Source of the DNA: Herbidospora galbida
GTDB lineage: Bacteria; Actinomycetota; Actinomycetes; Streptosporangiales; Streptosporangiaceae
Assembly (NCBI RefSeq): GCF_005233835.1
Contig: NZ_SZQA01000037.1
Coordinates: 25,734 to 89,733, forward strand
DNA length: 64,000 bases
Reading direction: 5' to 3'
Shown: positions 57,075 through 64,000 of the stretch, piece after piece
Layout: every line of letters begins with the position of its first letter
How positions within the stretch are numbered: the stretch's first letter is position 1
The notes under the pieces: model-generated
Database searches by the model: none
The model's input: only the letters and a program-made list of their open reading frames with translations
Told to the model about the DNA's origin: nothing
Position numbers and translations under genes: made by a program

Positions 57075-58193
57075 ATGGGTCTCGAGACCAAGCCGCTCGT
57101 GACCCTGCACGAGACGGCCTCCTTCGACCTGTCCGACTTCCCCGTCCCGACCGGACGTGAGGAGCAGTGGCGGTTCACGCCGCTGTCGCGGCTGAAGGGC
57201 CTGCACGACGGTTCGGCCGTCAACGACGGCAACGACCGCACCGAGGTCCTGACCCCTGCCGGGGTGAGCTACGAGCTGGTCAGCCGGGAAGACCCCCGGA
57301 TCGGCACGGCGGGCAAGCCGGCCGACCGGGTGGCGGCGCAGGCGTACAACGCGTTCGAGAAGGCCGGTGTGATCACCGTGCCCAAGGAGCTTGTGCCGTC
57401 GGAGCCGATCGTCGTCAACGTCCACGGGCAGGGCGGGACCGTCTTCCGCCACCTGCTCGTCGACGTCAAGCCGATGGCCGAGGCGGTCGTCGTGCTGAAC
57501 TACACGGGCACCGGCGTCCAGGGCGCGAACGTCGAGTTCGTCGTCGGCGACGGCGCCAAGCTGACCGTGGTGTCGAACCAGGACTGGGACCGCGACGCCG
57601 TCCAGGTGGCGCAGTACACGACGCTGGTCGGCAGGGACGCCACGTTCAAGTCGGTCGTGGTCACCCTCGGGGGCGACCTGGTCCGGATCTCGCCGCGCGT
57701 GGCGTACACCGCCCCGGGCGGGCGGGCCGAGCTGGTCGGGCTCTACTTCGCCGACGCCGGTCAGCACCTGGAGCACCGTCTCCTGGTCGACCACAGCGTG
57801 CCCAACTGCGCCTCCGACGTGACCTACAAGGGCGGCCTCCAGGGCGACGACGCCCACACGGTCTGGATCGGCGACGTGATCATCCGGGCCGAGGCCGAGG
57901 GCACCGACACCTATGAGCTCAACCGCAACCTGCTGCTGACCGACGGCGCCCGCGCCGACTCGGTGCCGAACCTGGAGATCCTCACCGGCGAGATCGCCGG
58001 TGCGGGCCACGCGTCGGCCTCCGGGCGGCTCGACGACGAGCACATGTTCTACCTGCAGGCGCGCGGCATCCCCGCCGACGAGGCCCGCAAGCTGATCGTG
58101 CACGGCTTCTTCAACGAGCTGATCCAGCGCATCGAGGTGCCGGAGATCCAGGAGAAGGTGCTGGCCGCTGTAGAGGCGGAACTGGCCCGATGA
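57075..58193 (+). CDS. sufD: Fe-S cluster assembly protein SufD
   Basis: SufD is the SufB paralogue that completes the SufBC2D complex and is needed for iron entry. The 372-aa protein has the N-terminal REEQWRFTPLSRLKGLHDG typical of SufD and the shared C-terminal beta-helix with HRLLVDHSVPNCASDVTYKG, GHASASGRLDDEHMFYLQAR and EARKLIVHGFFNEL. ATG 57075 lies 2 nt after the sufB stop, and the 3' end overlaps the ferredoxin gene by 4 nt. Confidence 0.97.
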   Translation: MGLETKPLVTLHETASFDLSDFPVPTGREEQWRFTPLSRLKGLHDGSAVNDGNDRTEVLTPAGVSYELVSREDPRIGTAGKPADRVAAQAYNAFEKAGVITVPKELVPSEPIVVNVHGQGGTVFRHLLVDVKPMAEAVVVLNYTGTGVQGANVEFVVGDGAKLTVVSNQDWDRDAVQVAQYTTLVGRDATFKSVVVTLGGDLVRISPRVAYTAPGGRAELVGLYFADAGQHLEHRLLVDHSVPNCASDVTYKGGLQGDDAHTVWIGDVIIRAEAEGTDTYELNRNLLLTDGARADSVPNLEILTGEIAGAGHASASGRLDDEHMFYLQARGIPADEARKLIVHGFFNELIQRIEVPEIQEKVLAAVEAELAR

Positions 58194-58507
58194 GCTTCGA
58201 GAAGGTCTGCAAGGTCGAGGACGTCCCCGACGAGGGCGTCATCGGCGTCGAGGTGGACGGCACTCCCGTGGCCCTCGTCCGCGAGGGCTCGGAGGTGTAC
58301 GCCGTCCACGACGTCTGCTCCCACGCCGAGGTGCGCCTCAGCGAGGGAGAGGTCTACGACGGCACGCTGGAATGCTGGCTGCACGGATCGTGTTTCGACA
58401 TCCGTACCGGCAAGCCGACGGGCCCCCCGGCGACCAAGCCCGTTCCCACATACCGAGTCAAGATCGAAGGCGACGACGTGTATGTCTCGCTCTCGAAGGA
58501 GTCATAA
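58190..58507 (+). CDS. Rieske-type [2Fe-2S] ferredoxin inside the SUF operon
   Basis: The 105-aa protein has the Rieske ligands CSHAEVRLSEG (C-x-H) and CWLHGSCF (C-x2-H) and no signal peptide, so it is a cytoplasmic Rieske ferredoxin like those serving aromatic dioxygenases. No dioxygenase is nearby; in actinobacteria this gene is fixed between sufD and sufC. It may supply electrons for cluster assembly or be a first client of the pathway. The ATG overlaps the sufD stop. Its role is inferred from context. Confidence 0.9.
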   Translation: MSFEKVCKVEDVPDEGVIGVEVDGTPVALVREGSEVYAVHDVCSHAEVRLSEGEVYDGTLECWLHGSCFDIRTGKPTGPPATKPVPTYRVKIEGDDVYVSLSKES

Positions 58508-58508
58508 C

Positions 58509-59254
<746 letters not shown>

Positions 59255-59255
<1 letters not shown>

Positions 59256-60520
59256 TGTTCGACGTCGATCTCATCAGAAAGGACTTCCCGGTCCTTTCTC
59301 GTGAGCTGCCAGGAGGGCGTTCGCTCGTCTACCTCGACTCCGGCAACTCCTCGCAGAAGCCGAACCAGGTGATCGACACCATGCGCGATCACCTGGCCCA
59401 CCACTACAGCAACGTCGGCCGCGCCCACCACACGCTGGGCGCGGAGTCGACGGCCGCCTACGAAGACGCCCGCGACGTGATCGCCGCGTTCGTGGGCGCG
59501 CCGTCGCGCGACGAGATCATCTTCACCAAGAACGCCTCCGAGGCGCTCAACCTCGTCGCGTACGCCTTCGGCAACCCGATCGCCACCGACGAGCGGTTCC
59601 GGGTGGGGCCGGGCGACGAGATCGTCATCAGCGAGATGGAGCACCACTCCAACATCGTGCCGTGGCAGCTGCTGGCCCAGCGGACCGGCGCCACGCTGCG
59701 CTGGTTCAAGGTGACCGACGAGGGCCGCCTCGACCTCGACGACCTGAACGACCTGGTCAACGAGCGCACCAAGATCGTCTCGATCGTGCACCAGTCCAAC
59801 GTGCTGGGCACGGTCAACTCGGTCTCGCCGATCCTGGCCCGCGCCCGCGAGGTCGGCGCGCTGATGATGCTCGACGCGTCCCAGTCGGTGCCCCACATGC
59901 CGGTCGACGTCACCGAGCTCGGCGTCGACTTCGTGGCCTTCACCGGCCACAAGATGGTCGGCCCGTCGGGCATCGGCGTGCTGTGGGGCCGCCGTGAGCT
60001 GCTCGACGCCATGCCGCCGTTCCTCGGCGGCGGCGAGATGATCGAGGCGGTCTGGATGGACCGTTCGACCTACGCGCCCGTGCCGCACAAGTTCGAGGCC
60101 GGCACCCCGCCGATCGTCGAGGCCATCGGCCTGGGCGCGGCGGCCGACTACCTGACCGGCATCGGCATGGCCGACGTGAAGGCCCACGAGAAGGCGCTGA
60201 CGGGCTACGCCCTCGACGCGCTCGGCGAGGTCCCCGGCCTGAAGGTGATCGGCCCGCGCACCAACATCTCGCGGGGCGGCACGATCTCGTTCACTCTGAA
60301 GAACCTGTCGGGTGACGACATCCACCCCCACGACGTCGGGCAGGTCCTCGACGACGCGTTCGGCATCGCCGTCAGGGTCGGTCACCACTGCGCCAGGCCG
60401 CTTCACCTGCGGTTCGGCATCCCCGCCACGACTCGTGCCTCGTTGTACCTTTACAACACCACTGACGAGATCGACGCCCTGGCGCGGGGGCTCCACCATG
60501 TGCAGAAGGTGTTCGGATGA
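59255..60520 (+). CDS. sufS: Cysteine desulfurase SufS
   Basis: SufS takes sulfur from L-cysteine using PLP and passes it as a persulfide to SufU. The 421-aa protein has the PLP lysine in FTGHKMVGPSG (Lys233), EMEHHSNIVPW, and the catalytic cysteine in VGHHCARPL (Cys379) of the type II desulfurases. The start overlaps the sufC stop and the stop overlaps the sufU ATG, so desulfurase and acceptor are made together. Confidence 0.97.
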
Positions 60521-60948
60521 TCGCTGAGTCGATGTACCAGGAACTGATCCTGGAGCACTACAAGCACCCCCAGGGCCGTGGCCTGCGCGACCCGTTCGAC
60601 GCCGAGGTCCACCACGTCAACCCCACCTGCGGCGACGAGATCACGCTGCGGGTGAAGGTCGACGAGGGCAAGGTCCTCGACGTCTCCTACGAGGGCCAGG
60701 GCTGTTCGATCAGCCAGGCCGCCGCCTCGGTGCTCCATGAGCTGGCCACCGGATCGACCGTCGAGGAGAGCCTCGGCGTCGTCGACGAGTTCACCCGGCT
60801 GATGCAGGGCCGCGGCCAGGTGGAGGCCGACGAGGACGTCCTCGGCGACGCGGTCGCGTTCGCGGGGGTCGCCAAGTACCCGGCACGGGTGAAGTGCGCC
60901 CTGCTGTCCTGGATGGCGTACAAGGACGCCGTGGTGAGGAGTGCCTGA
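60517..60948 (+). CDS. sufU: Zinc-dependent sulfurtransferase SufU
   Basis: SufU accepts sulfur from SufS. The 143-aa protein is of the IscU fold with the three cysteines used for zinc and sulfur transfer: C38 (NPTCGDE), C63 (GCSIS) and C127 (RVKCALL). The extra loop between C63 and C127 that marks SufU against IscU is present. It overlaps sufS by 4 nt and ends just before sufT. Confidence 0.95.
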   Translation: MIAESMYQELILEHYKHPQGRGLRDPFDAEVHHVNPTCGDEITLRVKVDEGKVLDVSYEGQGCSISQAAASVLHELATGSTVEESLGVVDEFTRLMQGRGQVEADEDVLGDAVAFAGVAKYPARVKCALLSWMAYKDAVVRSA

Positions 60949-60949
60949 A

Positions 60950-61318
60950 ATGAGCAAGCCGACCGAGACCCCGACGGCCGCCCCCTATGACGGCGACCTG
61001 TCCGAAGGCGACGTCATGGAGGCCCTCCGCGACGTCGTCGACCCCGAGCTCGGCGTGAACGTCGTCGACCTCGGCCTGATCTACGGCCTCAACCTCGACG
61101 CCGCCGGCGAGGGCGAGAAGCCGGTCGCGACGATCGACATGACGCTGACCAGCGCCGCCTGCCCGCTGACCGACGTCATCGAAGACCAGGCGAACTCGGC
61201 GCTCGCCGACCTGGTCAGCGGCGTGGTCATCAACTGGGTATGGCTGCCGCCGTGGGGTCCCGACAAGATCACCGACGACGGTCGTGACCAGCTGAGGATG
61301 CTCGGCTTCAACGTGTGA
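60950..61318 (+). CDS. sufT: SufT-like Fe-S maturation protein (DUF59/MIP18 family)
   Basis: The 122-aa protein is a DUF59 (MIP18) domain: EALRDVVDPELGVNVVDLGLIYGL, then MTLTSAACPLTDVIEDQ with the conserved Cys, and WLPPWGPDKITDDGRDQLR. SufT helps in maturation of Fe-S proteins and closes the SUF operon in actinobacteria. ATG 60950 is chosen because GAGGAG (60936-60941) lies 8 nt upstream; GTG 60941 would overlap it. A hairpin terminator follows. Confidence 0.93.
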   Translation: MSKPTETPTAAPYDGDLSEGDVMEALRDVVDPELGVNVVDLGLIYGLNLDAAGEGEKPVATIDMTLTSAACPLTDVIEDQANSALADLVSGVVINWVWLPPWGPDKITDDGRDQLRMLGFNV

Positions 61319-61363
61319 TTCCCAATGAGTTTCCCGGTGTAAGATACGAGGGTTGACTTCAAA

Positions 61364-61390
61364 GGCCGTCCGCTTTGAAAGCGGGCGGCC
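61364..61390 (+). terminator. Terminator of the SUF operon
   Basis: A stem of about 12 bp, GGCCG-T-CCGCTT paired with AAGCGG-G-CGGCC (one G-T pair) with a 3-nt loop, then GTTTG, 45 nt after sufT. Confidence 0.7.
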
Positions 61391-61622
61391 GTTTGCCGCG
61401 ACTGTGAACCGCGGCGACTGCACACTGCTATGCAGTTTCTCGCGCCACGATGAGATCGGCGCGTTTATCGGGCGGTGCGCAGAGCTGGCACTCGGCACCT
61501 TTGGAAGGGGTGCCCTCCCCCGATGCGGCGGATTGCCGCCCCGGTTTAAACTGGCTCGTCCTTTCGCAGAAGAGACGCGCCTGCGTGCTGCGGCACGTTT
61601 TCTCACCGAAAGGCACGACCAC
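61391..61622 (+). promoter_or_regulatory. Long structured leader of the DEAD-box helicase gene
   Basis: The 304-nt gap between sufT and the helicase holds the SUF terminator and then some 230 nt with no gene. Inverted repeats include ACTGCA-N8-TGCAGT (61417-61436), GCGGC...GCCGC near 61526-61540 and CCGGTTT/AAACTGG (61542-61555). DEAD-box helicase genes often have long leaders that control expression in cold or stress. I can place no promoter with confidence and no known riboswitch fits. Confidence 0.4.
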
Positions 61623-63461
61623 GTGACCATGCTCGAACCGACCATGTCCGCGACCGACTCCACCGACGAGGCCGTCAACGGCTTCGCCGCGCTGGGGCTG
61701 CCGCGCCCCCTGGTCACCGGGCTCGCCCGTCAGGGCATCGCATCGCCGTTCCCCATCCAGGAAGCCTGCATCCCCGACATCCTGACCGGCCACGACGTCC
61801 TCGGCCGCGGCGCGACCGGCTCCGGCAAGACGCTGGCGTTCGGCCTGCCGATGATGGCCCGCATCTCCGGTGACCGCGCGCTGCCGCGCCGTCCGAAGGC
61901 CATCATCCTCGTCCCCACCCGTGAGCTGGCGCTCCAGGTGAACGACGCCCTCGAGCCCCTCGGCCGGGGCCTGTCGCTGCGGATGAAGACCGTCGTCGGC
62001 GGCATGTCCATGGGCCGCCAGATCGAGGCGCTGCGCCGCGGCGTCGAGGTCATCGTCGCCACGCCGGGCCGTCTGACCGACCTGATCGAGCAGGGCGAGT
62101 GCTCGCTCGAAGACGTCGAGATCAGCATCCTCGACGAGGCCGACCACATGTGCGACCTGGGCTTCTTCCCGGTCGTCAGCGCGCTGCTCGATCAGACCCC
62201 CGTCAGCGGCCAGCGGCTGCTGTTCTCGGCCACCCTCGACGGCGACGTCGACCAGCTCGTGCGCCGCTTCCTGGTCGACCCGATCACCCACTCGCTCGCG
62301 CCGGCCACCTCGGCGGTCGACACGATGGAACACCACCTCGTCACGGTGAGCTGGCAGGACAAGCCGGCCGTCACCGCCGAGATCGCCAACCGCGAGGGCC
62401 GCACCATCCTGTTCGTGCGCACCCAGCACGGCGTCGACCGGGTGGTCAAGCAGCTGGCCCGCGTCGGGGTGAAGGCCGGTGGCCTCCACGGCGGCAAGCG
62501 ACAGAACCAGCGCACCCGCATCCTCGGCGAGTTCCGCGAGGGCGGCATCATGGTGCTCGTCTGCACCGACGTCGCCGCGCGCGGCATCCACGTCGACGAC
62601 GTGTCGCTCGTGCTGCACGTCGACCCGCCGGCCGACCACAAGAGCTACCTGCACCGCGGCGGCCGTACGGCGCGGGCGGGCGAGAAGGGCAGCGTCCTGA
62701 CGCTGGTCATGCCCAACGAGCGCCGCTCGACCGACGCCATGGCCCGCCGGGCCGGCATCACGCCCTCGCGCCACCGCGCCGTTCCGGGCGCTCCGGTGCT
62801 GGCCGACATCGCCGGGGCCCGCGAGCCCAGCGGCGAGTCGATCCCGGTCTGGGAGCCCGACATCCGCAAGCCGCTCCGCCCCCGCTCGGGCGGCCGCGAC
62901 GAGCGTCCGTCGGGTGGCCGCAAGCGCTTCGAGGGTCGTCGCCGGTACGACGGCGACCGCCCCCAGAGCCACGACGACCGTCCCCGCCGCGACTTCGGCG
63001 ACGACCGTCCGCGCCGTGAGGGCGACGACCGTCCGCGCCGTGAGGGCGAGGACCGGCCGCGCCGCGAGTTCGGGCACCGTCCGCGCTTCGCCCACGACGA
63101 CCGGCCGCGCCGTGAGGGCGACGACCGTCCCCGCCGCGAGGGCGACCGTCCGCGCTTCCAGGGCGACGACCGGCCGCGCCACAACGACGACCGGCCCCGT
63201 TACCAGGGCGACCGTCCCCGGTTCCAGGGCGACGACCGGCCGCGCCGCGACGCCTCGGCGCCGGCTCCGGCCCGGGGTCACTTCCGTGACGACCGCGCGC
63301 CGAGGGCGTACAACAACGACCGCGAGCGGCCCGTCCGCGACGACCGGGCCGAGCCCCGCACCTTCGGCGAAGACCGCGCCCGCGGCGGCTTCCGCGGCCG
63401 GTCGGGCAGCGGCGGCGGCTTCCGTCAGGGCCGTCCGGGTGGCCGGTTCAACGGCCGTTAG
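61623..63461 (+). CDS. DEAD/DEAH-box RNA helicase with long RD-rich tail
   Basis: The 612-aa protein has the full helicase core: Q motif (GIASPFPIQEACIP), I ATGSGKT, Ia PTREL, II DEAD, III SAT, V CTDVAARG and VI HRGGRTARAG. The last 190 residues are a low-complexity tail of repeated Asp-Asp-Arg-Pro-Arg-Arg and Gly-Asp/Glu blocks, ending in RG-rich FRGRSGSGGGFRQGRPGG, which should bind RNA without fixed structure. GTG 61623 has GAAAGG 9 nt upstream; ATG 61629 is also possible. Likely roles are ribosome assembly or mRNA turnover in the cold. Confidence 0.94.
   Translation: MTMLEPTMSATDSTDEAVNGFAALGLPRPLVTGLARQGIASPFPIQEACIPDILTGHDVLGRGATGSGKTLAFGLPMMARISGDRALPRRPKAIILVPTRELALQVNDALEPLGRGLSLRMKTVVGGMSMGRQIEALRRGVEVIVATPGRLTDLIEQGECSLEDVEISILDEADHMCDLGFFPVVSALLDQTPVSGQRLLFSATLDGDVDQLVRRFLVDPITHSLAPATSAVDTMEHHLVTVSWQDKPAVTAEIANREGRTILFVRTQHGVDRVVKQLARVGVKAGGLHGGKRQNQRTRILGEFREGGIMVLVCTDVAARGIHVDDVSLVLHVDPPADHKSYLHRGGRTARAGEKGSVLTLVMPNERRSTDAMARRAGITPSRHRAVPGAPVLADIAGAREPSGESIPVWEPDIRKPLRPRSGGRDERPSGGRKRFEGRRRYDGDRPQSHDDRPRRDFGDDRPRREGDDRPRREGEDRPRREFGHRPRFAHDDRPRREGDDRPRREGDRPRFQGDDRPRHNDDRPRYQGDRPRFQGDDRPRRDASAPAPARGHFRDDRAPRAYNNDRERPVRDDRAEPRTFGEDRARGGFRGRSGSGGGFRQGRPGGRFNGR
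62937..63260 (+). repeat. Degenerate tandem repeats coding the helicase tail
   Basis: About a dozen imperfect copies of a 24-30 nt unit encoding GDDRPRRE or GDRPRFQ. The unit changes length in whole codons, showing protein-level expansion. Confidence 0.75.
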
Positions 63462-63475
63462 GCGATAGCGAACAG

Positions 63476-63507
63476 AAACGCCGGTTCCCCGCGGGGGACC
63501 GGCGTTT
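63476..63507 (+). terminator. Terminator of the helicase gene
   Basis: A stem of about 14 bp (AAACGCCGGTTCCC with its complement, one G-T pair) with a short loop, 14 nt after the stop. Confidence 0.8.
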
Positions 63508-63556
63508 CGTCGTCTCACGGCACGTCAAACGGCCGTTCCCTTCGATGGAACATCTG

Positions 63557-63575
63557 TGTCACGCCCTAGGTGACA
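63557..63575. promoter_or_regulatory. Inverted repeat upstream of the MocR gene
   Basis: TGTCAC-N7-GTGACA, perfect 6-bp arms, 31 nt before the start codon. Candidate binding site for the MocR regulator itself or overlap with its promoter. Confidence 0.4.
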
Positions 63576-63606
63576 GAGATTCGCCGAAACGACGGGGACA
63601 TGAACC

Positions 63607-64000
63607 ATGCGCAACCCACAAGGGCTCCGCGTGCCGATCCACTTGGGCCGCGGCGCCGCAGAACCGCTGCCCGACCAGCTCGCCGGACAGCTCCGCAAGG
63701 CCATCGACTCGGGACAGCTCGCGGCGGGGATCCGCATGCCGTCCACGCGGACCATGGCCGTGGCCCTGAAGATCTCGAGGGGGGTGGCCCTGACCGCCTA
63801 CCAGATCTTGCACTCCGAGGGGTACGTCACCAGCCGCCACGGATCGGGCACCTACGTGGCCACGCGGGCCCGGCAGGCCGAACGGGCGCCGCTGCGCCCG
63901 CCCACCCGCCCGAACGCCGTCGACATGCGGCCCGACCAGCCCACCGCCGACGCCTTCCCGCTGGCCGAGTGGCGGGCGGCCTGGCGCCGGGCCAGCCACC
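63607..64000 (+). CDS. MocR-type regulator (GntR winged helix plus aminotransferase), 5' part
   Basis: The gene runs off the right edge; 131 codons are visible. Residues 8-80 are a GntR-type winged helix: EPLPDQLAGQLRKAIDSGQL, GIRMPSTRTMAVALKISRGV and LHSEGYVTSRHGSGTYVA. The following linker and PLAEWRAAWRRASH match the start of the class I aminotransferase-like domain of MocR proteins (PdxR, GabR). Such regulators sense PLP or amino-acid-like ligands. ATG 63607 with ACGGGGA upstream is the start; ATG 63600 is in another frame. Confidence 0.85.
   Translation, partial: MRNPQGLRVPIHLGRGAAEPLPDQLAGQLRKAIDSGQLAAGIRMPSTRTMAVALKISRGVALTAYQILHSEGYVTSRHGSGTYVATRARQAERAPLRPPTRPNAVDMRPDQPTADAFPLAEWRAAWRRASH

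Noticed and set aside
61353..61622. An N-terminal extension of the helicase from 61353
   Set aside because: It would translate the SUF terminator hairpin and has no helicase similarity; GTG 61623 has a ribosome binding site.
62937..63260. Short direct repeats resembling a CRISPR or variable-number locus
   Set aside because: They are degenerate, in frame and code for the helicase tail.

Overview
The window is 64 kb of very GC-rich DNA from an actinobacterium. The evidence is a whiA-rapZ-yvcK cluster, rbpA, opcA next to zwf, a sufR-B-D-C-S-U-T operon, many GTG/TTG starts, frequent 4-nt stop/start overlaps and very few TTA codons. Protein resemblance, the secreted polysaccharide enzymes and the WhiA machinery suggest a filamentous, mycelial genus, with a Streptosporangiaceae-like lineage as my best guess. 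No mobile element, CRISPR array, rRNA or tRNA was seen. Most of the window is conserved chromosomal core with a few accessory patches.

Layout. 1-5.9 kb: the 3' end of pssA, a small orphan gene, a metallo-hydrolase/DinB-like pair, uvrA and a secreted Rieske protein. 6-15.8 kb: a membrane protein, then uvrC-rapZ-yvcK-whiA, gap-pgk-tpiA, secG and rbpA. 15.8-24 kb: an accessory block with an amidohydrolase/FAD oxidase pair, an ACT-GNAT acetyltransferase, a stand-alone Clp N-domain protein, a second GNAT, an orphan coiled-coil gene, and an intradiol dioxygenase with a quinone-oxidoreductase-like enzyme. 24-32.3 kb: the pentose phosphate operon tkt-tal-pgi-zwf-opcA-pgl on the minus strand. 32.5-41.1 kb: ctaB, a PrsW-type protease, a secreted M14 peptidase, two CBM2 proteins (one a lytic polysaccharide monooxygenase), a DUF218 protein and ctaA. 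41.1-46.4 kb: a complete-looking hydroxyproline catabolic operon with its GntR regulator. 46.5-54.6 kb: a drug/metabolite exporter, an ABC-2 transporter, a VOC protein, a large secreted GH95 glycosidase and an alpha/beta hydrolase. 54.9-61.3 kb: the SUF iron-sulfur operon. 61.6-64 kb: a DEAD-box helicase with a long leader, and the start of a MocR regulator.

How the genes work together. Lower glycolysis (gap-pgk-tpiA) and the oxidative and non-oxidative pentose phosphate pathway form two transcription units. ctaB and ctaA make heme O and heme A for cytochrome oxidase. The SUF operon builds iron-sulfur clusters used by proteins such as the two Rieske proteins and the hydroxyproline dehydrogenase seen here. 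The LPMO, CBM2 and GH95 proteins and the M14 peptidase are exported and would act on plant or fungal polymers.

The most informative signals lie in the control regions. uvrA and uvrC each carry a RecA-independent DNA-damage-type promoter, and the one at uvrC predicts a leaderless mRNA. A DasR (dre)-like palindrome overlaps the probable -35 of gap. A DtxR/IdeR-type iron box and a SufR-like inverted repeat sit in front of sufR. Strong inverted repeats flank the hydroxyproline operon. I see no convincing undescribed multi-gene system; the unexplained parts are single genes and regulatory sites.
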